From Owenia fusiformis (taxonomy: Eukaryota > Annelida > Polychaeta > Sabellida > Oweniidae), in the NCBI GenBank assembly GCA_903813345.2, contig CAIIXF020000001.1, positions 3,100,001 to 3,164,000 of the forward strand: a DNA stretch of 64,000 bases, in the 5' to 3' direction. The notes under the pieces are model-generated. The model was not told the DNA's origin. It worked only from the letters and a program-made list of their open reading frames with translations, and searched no databases. The translations under genes were made by a program, and so were the position numbers. Below are positions 35,001-36,800 of this stretch, piece by piece (the stretch's first letter is position 1; each line of letters starts with the position of its first letter).

Positions 35001-36260
35001 GTATTACATGTTACCTTCTTCACAGTTGGGGCCTATGTATCCCCGAACACATCTACATACGTATTTATTGAGGCCATCGATACAACTTGCCCCATTCTGA
35101 CACGGTCTAGATTTACAATCATCCGGGTCTGAAAGCGTATGTTTATTGGGAATTACATATTTGCAAAAGTATTTACATGGAACGTGAAGGTTGAAAGGTG
35201 TTGTGATTATCATACTATAAGAACAATTGTATTTTCTAATTGAAAATAGACATACTTATTTCACATCTTTCCCCGGAAGTCCCAGCAGGACATGTGCAAG
35301 TGACTTTACCGGTTGCCATAGAACATCTTCCTCTGTACTTACACGTATTAGTTCGACAACTTTCTACATCCTCCTGTCCTACAATAGAATAATTCAAGAT
35401 TTGTCTTACATTTTAGATCAATACGATTTTGAACAATAATTTTTTGGTTAACATCCACGTCATAGTAGAACGGATCATAATTCCCATTTCACAGGTAAGA
35501 TAATAATATGGCAATATAATGTCATGATCAAACATATTATTCATCAATAGTAGACACGATTGATTTTAATTGTTTTATCGATTAGTATATCTTTCAAATG
35601 GCTGCAAACAATGTTGTTTATAAATTATGATAATGAAGAAAATTGTTTGTTACAAATGTGACAACTTGAAATACACACTAATGAATATGCTTTTGATATG
35701 ACATCATATTATTGAGCTAGGTGCACAACTTCATTTTTGGTGCAATGTCTGGCAAATATCAATCAGAGTGTTGGTACTATAGCAGTGAAATAATAGTTAA
35801 TTTATCTTCATACCATATGTTTAAGTAAGAGTATTCACTCACAGAACAGTATGTCACCTAAGTGGGTGTAACTGAATCTACTTTATCTCTTTTTAATACG
35901 CCTATGTTCTTCAATGTTGCCCTTGCACCTTGCGTTTAATCATCGGATTTAAATGTTGATGCAAAATATGATTTATTTCTTGATTATATTTCAACCTTGA
36001 CATTTTTCAACCATAGAACAACCAATTTCAAGATCTCTTCTTTTATGAGAGTAATGTATTCACCATCACTTACTTTCCTGGCAAATATCACCACTGTATT
36101 CTTGAGGGCAGTCACATATGGACACATCGTTGCTAACACGACATGTACCTCCATTGAGACATTTGTTAACAGCACATCCTTCCGAAATCCGTGTTTTGAC
36201 CACTTTATTGTCAAAAAGTAGAACGAATGTACACATAAATGCAAATAACAGCTTTAACAT
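1832..36260 (-). CDS. Gene A: secreted EGF(20)-sushi(2)-chitin-binding protein, 23 coding exons including two alternative last exons
   Basis: Read on the minus strand, a candidate signal-peptide exon (36,260) is followed by 19 more EGF exons, two sushi/CCP exons and a terminal type-2 chitin-binding exon. Every internal exon begins after AG with two bases before the first codon and ends one base into a codon before GT, so all joints are phase 1. Exon lengths sum to 2,949 nt with the proximal last exon (982 residues plus stop) or 2,955 nt with the distal one (984 residues). EGF and CCP modules are extracellular protein- and calcium-binding modules, and the six-cysteine terminal domain is the peritrophin-A fold that binds chitin. 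A secreted matrix, cuticle or shell-associated role is inference. I do not recognise a named orthologue. Exons could be missing inside the large introns, and gene B could be an upstream part of the same gene. Confidence 0.7.
2083..2583. other. 500-bp segment present in only one duplicate copy
   Basis: Non-coding. Bases 2,270-2,640 resemble 28,290-28,640 in inverted orientation (AAAGTTATGATAGTT, AAATTCATAAAATATTGAT and TATGCTTTATTTCATGAA), so it is part of a dispersed repeat. Confidence 0.6.
2934..4029. mobile_element. Mariner-type element, copy 1 (about 180-bp inverted ends)
   Basis: Ends CAGGGTGGTCCAAAAAAAT and complement, flanked by TA. Inverted homology extends about 180 bp inward (CTTTACATCAGA, ATATGACCCCT). 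No transposase is recognisable. Confidence 0.75.
4329..4334 (-). promoter_or_regulatory. Possible cryptic polyadenylation signal for the proximal last exon
   Basis: AATAAA on the minus strand about 145 nt past the proximal TAG. The same sequence recurs near 6,478 in the other duplicate copy, so it is originally intronic and could only be a newly recruited signal. Confidence 0.25.
4477..4646 (-). CDS. Gene A exon 23, proximal copy: type-2 chitin-binding (peritrophin-A) domain and stop
   Basis: After a TTTCAG acceptor and two phase bases, 55 codons and TAG encode one domain with spacing C-x14-C-x5-C-x9-C-x12-C-x7-C, the sixth cysteine directly before the stop. Key segments are [19 protein letters not shown] and a terminal MVPC. 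This is the CBM14 layout. The exon starts the 4,469-6,618 copy of a tandem duplication. The duplication breakpoint is only about 8 nt past the stop, so this copy has intron-derived sequence where its 3'UTR should be. Confidence 0.72.
5074..6177. mobile_element. Mariner-type element, copy 2
   Basis: The duplicate of the 2,934-4,029 element, made by the tandem duplication and not by transposition, since the flanks match as well. Same TA sites. Confidence 0.75.
6955..7130 (+). repeat. Dispersed repeat, second copy (empty site)
   Basis: Direct copy of 1-315 without the MITE. It lies just downstream of gene A's second sushi exon, outside the tandem duplication of the terminal exon. Confidence 0.7.
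7241..7426 (-). CDS. Gene A exon 22: sushi/CCP domain 2
   Basis: A 186-nt phase 1-1 exon, the same length as the preceding sushi exon. It encodes [34 protein letters not shown] and EAICEN, a textbook CCP with Y-x-C-x-x-G-Y and W before the last cysteine. The donor is GTAAAT. A decayed mariner-like element starts 60 bp away in the upstream intron. Confidence 0.85.
7486..8506. mobile_element. Mariner-type element with decayed transposase
   Basis: Ends CAGGGTGTTCCAAAAGTAAC (left) and CATGGTGTTCC (right, complement), flanked by TA. The inverted ends cover about 45 bp (GGACTGGTGCTGGCATTTTG). It lies in the intron between the two sushi exons. Confidence 0.75.
7715..8105 (-). pseudogene. Mariner transposase relic
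   Basis: On the minus strand [14 protein letters not shown] aligns with the H-x-D-N-A second catalytic aspartate box. After one stop, [17 protein letters not shown] aligns with the S-P-D-L-A-P-S-D-Y-x-F third aspartate box, then [14 protein letters not shown] and [10 protein letters not shown]. Stops interrupt it. Confidence 0.55.
8798..8983 (-). CDS. Gene A exon 21: sushi/CCP domain 1
   Basis: A 186-nt phase 1-1 exon (TTTCAG acceptor, GTGAGT donor). It begins CVPPRTPSG, then has [21 protein letters not shown] and VPPKC, the four-cysteine CCP layout with the tryptophan next to the third cysteine rather than before the fourth. Sushi modules mediate extracellular protein or carbohydrate contacts. 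Confidence 0.8.
9000..9594. other. Gene A intron stretch: nothing recognised
   Basis: AT-rich intronic sequence upstream of the sushi exon at 8,798. No exon, repeat array or element end seen. Confidence 0.5.
9595..10852 (+). repeat. Direct tandem duplication, 631-bp unit
   Basis: 9,595-10,225 and 10,226-10,852 are near-identical. The unit takes in 235 bp of flank and the first half of the mariner-type element, so the inner copy of the element's end (ACAGTGTGTCAAATAAG, about 10,463) is a mutated internal tip. Confidence 0.85.
9832..11071. mobile_element. Mariner-type element enlarged by internal duplication
   Basis: Ends CAGGGTGTCAAATAAGTCCC and complement, flanked by TA (9,830-9,831 and 11,072-11,073). 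Without the duplicate unit it would be about 0.6 kb. No transposase seen. Confidence 0.72.
11360..11960 (+). repeat. GGCNGCCATTTT / GGACGGAC dispersed repeat, copy 1
   Basis: Spaced AAAATGGCCGC and GCGGCCATTTTAAAA motifs lead to a tail of GGACAGACGGATGTACGG and ATGGACCGAGGCG. The same layout in the same orientation recurs at 47.6-47.8 and 51.6-52.4 kb. Confidence 0.55.
12196..12312 (-). CDS. Gene A exon 20: last EGF domain
   Basis: A 117-nt phase 1-1 exon encoding [29 protein letters not shown] and GDLCQE. It is the EGF nearest the sushi exons. The 3.2-kb intron after it holds a duplicated mariner-like element. Confidence 0.85.
12313..13281. other. Gene A intron stretch with degenerate TATGTCAATAT repeats
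   Basis: 12,410-12,510 has about three loose units of TATGTCAATATNTGT. A 12-bp-arm hairpin follows at 12,802. Otherwise no gene or element was recognised. Confidence 0.45.
12802..12831. repeat. Perfect 12-bp-arm hairpin
   Basis: GCGTTGGGATAC, a 6-base loop GGTCCA, then GTATCCCAACGC. It sits in an intron of gene A, in a GC-richer patch than its surroundings. Confidence 0.6.
13282..13417. repeat. Foldback hairpin with GTTATTCAATGATT tips
   Basis: Near-complementary arms of about 60 bp around a TCTGCTAGCGCATC loop. The tips resemble those of the hairpin at 63,476-63,617. Confidence 0.75.
13612..13869 (+). pseudogene. Crypton/DUF3504-like recombinase N-terminal relic
   Basis: From the ATG at 13,612 one frame reads [20 protein letters not shown], then [14 protein letters not shown], a [35 protein letters not shown] and KSASLQSKR. 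This matches from memory the N-terminal helical region of KIAA1958/DUF3504-type tyrosine recombinase proteins (Crypton-derived): N-T-x-K-S-T-E, then L-E-x-F-x-x-E-L-R-x-K-D-G-x-x-Y-x-x-x-S-L. The frame is kept but has two nonsense codons and stops at the hairpin at 13,893. The catalytic region is absent. Confidence 0.55.
13893..14043. repeat. Foldback hairpin next to the Crypton-like relic
   Basis: AATATTTCATTCTATG and GGGCAATACCTGTT arms pair with 13,990-14,043 around a CGCACTTCGGGCTGC loop; arms about 68 bp. It begins 24 bp after the recognisable coding relic. Confidence 0.8.
14180..14293 (-). CDS. Gene A exon 19: EGF domain
   Basis: A 114-nt phase 1-1 exon encoding [28 protein letters not shown] and GEHCET. 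Valine replaces the aromatic residue of the calcium-binding motif. Confidence 0.85.
14554..14667 (-). CDS. Gene A exon 18: calcium-binding-type EGF
   Basis: A 114-nt phase 1-1 exon (TTTCAG acceptor, GTAAGT donor) encoding [28 protein letters not shown] and GMYCET. Confidence 0.86.
14898..15011 (-). CDS. Gene A exon 17: EGF domain
   Basis: A 114-nt phase 1-1 exon encoding [28 protein letters not shown] and GYDCER. The usual glutamate before the first cysteine is tyrosine, which may weaken calcium binding. Confidence 0.84.
15211..15324 (-). CDS. Gene A exon 16: calcium-binding-type EGF
   Basis: A 114-nt phase 1-1 exon (TTGCAG acceptor, GTAAGA donor) encoding [28 protein letters not shown] and GDTCDE. 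Confidence 0.85.
15523..15639 (-). CDS. Gene A exon 15: EGF domain
   Basis: A 117-nt phase 1-1 exon encoding [29 protein letters not shown] and GKDCEQ. The acceptor is TTTAAG and the donor GTACAT. The lead is one residue longer than DIDEC. Confidence 0.83.
15882..15995 (-). CDS. Gene A exon 14: calcium-binding-type EGF
   Basis: A 114-nt phase 1-1 exon encoding [28 protein letters not shown] and GPQCEN. Confidence 0.85.
16263..16376 (-). CDS. Gene A exon 13: calcium-binding-type EGF
   Basis: A 114-nt phase 1-1 exon (TTACAG acceptor, GTAAAT donor) encoding [27 protein letters not shown] and GSTCNI. Confidence 0.85.
16667..16780 (-). CDS. Gene A exon 12: calcium-binding-type EGF
   Basis: A 114-nt phase 1-1 exon encoding [28 protein letters not shown] and GKNCET, with both calcium-binding signatures. 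Confidence 0.85.
17145..17285 (-). CDS. Gene A exon 11: EGF domain with an extended first loop
   Basis: A 141-nt exon, the longest EGF exon of gene A. The C1-C2 loop is about 12 residues ([11 protein letters not shown] region) instead of 3 to 5. It then has [19 protein letters not shown] and GKHCET. A TAG acceptor and GTAAGT donor preserve phase 1. Confidence 0.78.
17685..17801 (-). CDS. Gene A exon 10: EGF domain
   Basis: A 117-nt phase 1-1 exon encoding [29 protein letters not shown] and GLTCEI. It follows exon 9 after a 173-bp intron, the shortest in gene A. Confidence 0.84.
17975..18088 (-). CDS. Gene A exon 9: calcium-binding-type EGF
   Basis: A 114-nt phase 1-1 exon (TTTTCAG acceptor, GTAATG donor) encoding [28 protein letters not shown] and GTHCER. 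It is the first exon after the nested-transposon intron, and frame and phase are kept across it. Confidence 0.85.
18089..18473. other. Gene A intron between exon 9 and the transposon nest: nothing recognised
   Basis: Unique-looking AT-rich intron sequence; no exon signals. Confidence 0.45.
18690..18960. repeat. CGGTATT-type subterminal repeats, left
   Basis: Repeated ATACCG, GGTACTAGA and CTGTTAATACCGACTAG units fill the left subterminal part of the CCCAAGT-ended element and reappear at 20,570-20,890. Such clustered subterminal motifs are typical transposase-binding regions (inference). Confidence 0.5.
19490..19790. repeat. Degenerate tandem repeat, about 37 bp
   Basis: Seven or so units of the form GGTAGTTTTTRCGGGAGATT followed by a T/A tract. 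Unit length and sequence drift. Confidence 0.6.
20030..20530. repeat. Palindromic minisatellite of 15-bp units
   Basis: The left arm (20,030-20,256) is about 15 units of TTCCCATTTCGCCCC. After a 46-bp spacer the right arm (20,303-20,530) is the complementary GGGGCGAAATGGGAA. Units vary at one or two bases and both strands stay open as ORFs because 15 is a multiple of three. The two arms can pair into a 230-bp hairpin, and the G-rich strand has many GGG runs. Confidence 0.85.
20570..20890. repeat. CGGTATT-type subterminal repeats, right
   Basis: ATCGGTATTTG and TCGGTACTTC units of about 11-12 bp repeat in series, in opposite orientation to the left cluster. Confidence 0.55.
21447..21660 (-). 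pseudogene. Transposase-like C-terminal fragment, minus strand (inverted)
   Basis: On the minus strand an open stretch reads [20 protein letters not shown], then [10 protein letters not shown] and [17 protein letters not shown] before TAA. This looks like the missing downstream part of the plus-strand fragment, lying in opposite orientation. Its last codons and 3' flank form the left inverted arm. No function beyond a transposon origin is proposed. Confidence 0.4.
21725..22021 (+). pseudogene. Transposase-like protein fragment, plus strand
   Basis: About 98 open codons containing [44 protein letters not shown] and [13 protein letters not shown], then TGA. The W-LLFHLL motif resembles uncharacterised transposon-borne proteins of marine invertebrates as I remember them, not checked here. 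It runs straight into the right arm of the hAT-like foldback, whose first bases repeat the C-terminal codons found on the other strand. Confidence 0.45.
22257..23105 (-). CDS. LINE polyprotein part 3: RT thumb and C-terminal zinc-knuckle-like region
   Basis: The 282-codon continuation starts with the RT thumb segment [14 protein letters not shown] and the [10 protein letters not shown] helix. Near its C-terminus it has [17 protein letters not shown], a C-x-C-x7-H-x4-C pattern common in APE-type LINEs. It ends about 150 bp before the element's 3' end. Confidence 0.8.
   Translation of the reverse strand: MYLSFILPKMEYGSILFEKATKYDLAKLDQVHYRAALLISGCIQGTSKTKLFKSLNWNELPTRTDEKYLKLMYQVKNKTVPSYLQRIFDQHRNPVQNVNLRRIRHFTAPKPIGSFSKSPVTRAIRLWEKLPTDQKESKSFASFKRSVKTHLKDKNLPLPTSQLELLRKSEIFLNRIRCDFIFSGHFFLHNFRDVESPKCLCGYREQTSKHLIFNCPLLVKEREELWGELRVMPELNHFFLIGCTLEQKTNTLLFGDNLVNNKIKGCVFKIFTNFLCKIMEII
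23053..23709 (-). CDS. LINE polyprotein part 2: RT palm with YADD
   Basis: This frame (218 codons as an ORF, entered by a one-base shift from part 1) carries [18 protein letters not shown] and the RT active-site box YADD at residues 79-82 of the segment (23,464-23,475). It ends where a run of seven T on the plus strand (23,105-23,111) carries one extra base relative to the open alternative. The initial methionine is not a real start. Confidence 0.8.
   Translation of the reverse strand: MLLKKLKSYGFSDTIINLIKSYLTNRCLQVKVNGEFSERSPDAFINSSIPQGSIIGPLCFLLYINDLNEVLNHSQLYLYADDSSIFFPCDRNKNIFDLHRNFQSDIDKLSEWSLKWKSIFKPSKSVEIIFKGSRRKYLQHPPVFLSNEKINRSSDHKHLGIILDEHLSFRPHILETIDKCNTMLNPLKALKNKIRSKHLEKNVSVIYTPQNGIWKYFI
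23745..25988 (-). CDS. LINE polyprotein part 1: hydrophobic leader, 2A-like motif, APE endonuclease, RT start
   Basis: An open frame of 747 codons. Residues about 40-135 contain several hydrophobic stretches. Residues 150-157 are DIKPNPGP, a 2A-like motif. The endonuclease follows: [11 protein letters not shown] (165-175), catalytic-type E201 in CETG, YRSPSQ (272-277), GDFNAR (308-313) and GSDHS (378-382), the expected APE order. RT motifs begin at GGPDGI (619-624), then [12 protein letters not shown] and [10 protein letters not shown] (near 676-685). The frame ends at GIF where an A6 run on the plus strand (23,747-23,752) is one base short of an open frame. The true initiator is uncertain. 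Confidence 0.85.
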   Translation of the reverse strand: MMCIELTLWRGRIGAFNYLGFNHVNKIGNSPRVNTLFSNWLIISMLHISSNCCNLPLIILICSFFQHLLLNMHLEILFAIFIIAKMLSFVTPLIALWVVQLPSKHQINPRSICMFVFTMSCFLLIPGSSIFLNLAFHEDVLRQLLLLAFDIKPNPGPNNYTENVNILFTNINSLSADNGNRFESLKLLVKQENISIVSLCETGNKLDISKYDIIGFHKLDQSLYDSKGRGIIVYIKDSLKFKVRDDLNDPNIECRWIEVTVENKSFLYGTFYRSPSQNARNRDNYFNYLNNNINKATKVKSDGIFCTGDFNARSTHWWEKDINTTEGTRLYDISVENSLSQLVKEPTRCVKNSRSCLDLFFCDSPGYVLETCTKSPIGSDHSCIYSKLNLKTANTDSNTVRTTWQYQDCNVFHLNRAISQYNWENIFALTDIDNMTEIFTSTVLSIFSDHIPRKIKVLKSKDMPWLTKEVKSSINKRDKLYRKLKTDHTTENYEKFKIQSDVVSNAITKAKLSYHESICTNLEANSSNSKFYWIAIKKLLGKKFCSDIPMLTKTDILAKNNKENADLLLQQFLTKFHHNFDELNSPNIPSKTDQILESIDFSKQDVNKILCDLNTTKQGGPDGITNKMLKMCCDSIDQPLFDLFKKVIEFNTFPSSWKLGTVVPIFKNKGSKCDPKNYRPITLLNNVSKIFERLIYNNMFKYVIENNLIYQNQSGFLPGHSTEKQLITIVNMIDEQIDNNCDVRGIF
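26610..26885. repeat. Array of short palindromic CCACCGCGGTGG repeats
   Basis: About 13 units of CCACCGCGGTGGAAATAATTT (roughly 21 bp), each centred on a near-perfect 12-bp palindrome. Two more units sit near 18,580-18,612 at the other end of the outer element, so the array expanded on one side only. Confidence 0.75.
27117..27855. mobile_element. 0.74-kb inverted-repeat MITE with TCACGCCCGGTGATCGT ends
   Basis: Ends TCACGCCCGGTGATCGTA pair over about 85 bp, including ATGATGGAGGGGGGATTAGG and CGATTTCTGCAAG segments. A second inner pair of GGATGGAGGGGGGATCGGAT sits at 27,290-27,330 and 27,500-27,540. Confidence 0.7.
27860..28280. other. Gene A intron stretch: nothing recognised
   Basis: AT-rich, with an A-rich tract near 28,170 (AAAAGAAAAAAAAAATACC) that could be the tail of an old retroposed copy. 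Confidence 0.35.
28280..28640. repeat. Dispersed repeat related to 2.27-2.64 kb (inverted)
   Basis: Matches 2,270-2,640 in opposite orientation, including ATCAATATTTTATGAATTTC and TTCATGAAATAAAGCATA. It shows that the 500-bp segment missing from one duplicate copy is ancestral. Confidence 0.6.
28802..28915 (-). CDS. Gene A exon 8: calcium-binding-type EGF
   Basis: A 114-nt phase 1-1 exon (TTGTAG acceptor, GTAAGA donor) encoding [28 protein letters not shown] and GFGGTTC. It is the last exon before the 10.7-kb intron that carries the 18.5-27.9 kb transposon nest. Confidence 0.85.
28916..29832. other. Gene A intron 7: nothing recognised
   Basis: About 0.9 kb without exon signals or clear element ends. 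Short open frames on both strands here lack codon or domain support. Confidence 0.45.
29833..29946 (-). CDS. Gene A exon 7: calcium-binding-type EGF
   Basis: A 114-nt phase 1-1 exon encoding [28 protein letters not shown] and GWEGSLCEK. Both the D-I-N-D lead and the C-x-D-x4-F motif are present, so calcium binding is likely. Confidence 0.85.
30045..30262. mobile_element. CAATATAGT/AATGACGT MITE family, copy 1
   Basis: CGGTCCAAATTTTACTATAT followed by TGCCCGCAGAAATGACGTTA near 30,220-30,260, and an inverted partner with ACTATATCGACC near 30,060. Related to 54,335-54,790. Confidence 0.5.
30414..30533 (-). CDS. Gene A exon 6: EGF domain with a long third loop
   Basis: A 120-nt exon encoding [14 protein letters not shown] and a C3-C4 spacer of about 13 residues with a GSAKDGG stretch, longer than the usual 8. 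The in-frame acceptor is the second AG of CCAGAG, giving the standard phase 1. The donor is GTAGGT. Confidence 0.72.
31062..32113 (+). mobile_element. Mariner element with transposase relic
   Basis: Ends CGAGGGTTGATCCAAAAGTT and complement, extending to about 45 bp, flanked by TA (31,060-31,061 and 32,114-32,115). The arms also share AGGTGTCTGGTTACCATAGC. At 1,052 bp it is shorter than an intact mariner (about 1.3 kb). Confidence 0.8.
31480..31765 (+). pseudogene. Mariner transposase C-terminal relic
   Basis: [14 protein letters not shown] (second aspartate box) is followed, after a stop, by [16 protein letters not shown], the mariner S-P-D third aspartate box, then [16 protein letters not shown]. 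The N-terminal DNA-binding part is missing. Confidence 0.7.
32201..32317 (-). CDS. Gene A exon 5: EGF domain
   Basis: A 117-nt phase 1-1 exon (TTTAG acceptor, GTATGT donor). It encodes [16 protein letters not shown], then [12 protein letters not shown] and DLCEQ. The mariner-like element at 31,062-32,113 lies in the next intron, about 90 bp downstream. Confidence 0.8.
32318..33899. other. Gene A intron 4: one small imperfect palindrome
   Basis: 33,088-33,113 (GGAACACCCATCCTTCGAAC) pairs loosely with 33,162-33,192 (TTCGGAGGATGCGGAACACC). No gene or element was recognised in the rest. Confidence 0.4.
33900..34013 (-). CDS. Gene A exon 4: EGF domain
   Basis: A 114-nt phase 1-1 exon (TTTCAG acceptor, GTGAGT donor). 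It encodes [16 protein letters not shown], then [12 protein letters not shown] and a C-terminal DFCQF. The aromatic residue of the calcium-binding consensus is replaced by alanine. Confidence 0.8.
34014..35014. other. Gene A intron 3: nothing recognised
   Basis: About 1 kb of AT-rich sequence. Overlapping short open frames near 34.1-34.3 kb on the minus strand look like chance. Confidence 0.4.
35015..35128 (-). CDS. Gene A exon 3: calcium-binding-type EGF
   Basis: A 114-nt phase 1-1 exon (CAG acceptor, GTAAC donor). It begins PDDC and carries [12 protein letters not shown], matching the C-x-D-x4-Y-x-C-x-C consensus of calcium-binding EGF domains. All six cysteines are present. Confidence 0.8.
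35256..35378 (-). CDS. Gene A exon 2: EGF domain
   Basis: A 123-nt phase 1-1 exon between TAG and GTATGT. It encodes a lead QEDVESC and the pattern C-x4-C-x5-C-x8-C-x-C-x8-C. It lacks the hydroxylation-type C-x-D/N-x4-F/Y motif (it reads [10 protein letters not shown]), so calcium binding is unlikely. Confidence 0.72.
35379..36073. other. Gene A intron 1: nothing recognised
   Basis: About 0.7 kb between exon 1 and exon 2, very AT-rich, without element ends. Confidence 0.45.
36074..36260 (-). CDS. Gene A exon 1: start codon, candidate signal peptide and EGF 1
   Basis: The ATG at 36,258-36,260 opens [17 protein letters not shown], a short basic start plus a hydrophobic core typical of a signal peptide. 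Six cysteines of an EGF follow (GC..NKC..GGTC..ICDC..ICQ), then a good GTAAGT donor. The exon is 187 nt (62 codons plus one base), which fits the phase-1 chain. The stretch before the first cysteine is longer than in the other EGF exons, which argues for a first coding exon. An AG 12 nt upstream of the ATG (TGTCAG) could be the acceptor of a 5'UTR intron. The tip of the 10.3-kb element lies 33 bp upstream. The alternative, an internal exon with an acceptor at AAAG before TGGTC, is less likely. Confidence 0.62.
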
Positions 36261-36293
36261 GCAATTATTAAGCTGACATTGCTAAACAGCATG

Positions 36294-36800
36294 CACAGCA
36301 AAAAATGTGAATCAAACCACTGAATCCTGGAGTCAGGATTCATACAGGATTCATATGCACATATGAATCCTGTATGAATCCTGCCTCCAGGATTCATACA
36401 GGATTCGCTGTTTAAATAGTTTACAAATGAATCCTGCCTTCAGGAATCATACAGGATTCATATGCAATATAGTTTACAAATGAATCCAGCCTTCAGGATT
36501 CGTACAGGATTCATATAGAAGGTAGTTTGCAAATGAATCCTGCCTTCAGGAATCATACAGGATTCATATGCAATATAGTTTACAAATGAATCCAGCCTTC
36601 AGGATTCGTACAGGATTCATATAGAAGGTAGTTTGCAAATGAATCCTGCCTTCAGGAATCATACAGGATTCATATGCAATATAGTTTACAAATGAATCCA
36701 GCCTCCAGGAATCATACAGGATTCATATGCAATATAGTTTACAAATGAATCCTGCCTTCCTGAAGGCAGGATTCATTTGCAAACTACCTTCTATATGAAT
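36294..36800 (+). repeat. Left terminal repeat with 53-bp tandem units
   Basis: Beyond the CACAG tip, units of about 53 bp alternate between type A (CCTGCCTTCAGGAATCATAC...TGCAATATAGTTTACAAA) and type B (CCAGCCTTCAGGATTCGTAC...TAGAAGGTAGTTTGCAAA), a 106-bp dimer. Each unit holds internal inverted GAATCCTG motifs. The innermost unit (36,745-36,800) is inverted. Confidence 0.8.

Noticed and set aside
36421-36780. CRISPR-like array of regularly spaced repeats
   Set aside because: Units are contiguous 53-bp tandem repeats without unique spacers, mirrored at the other end of a transposon in an animal genome.
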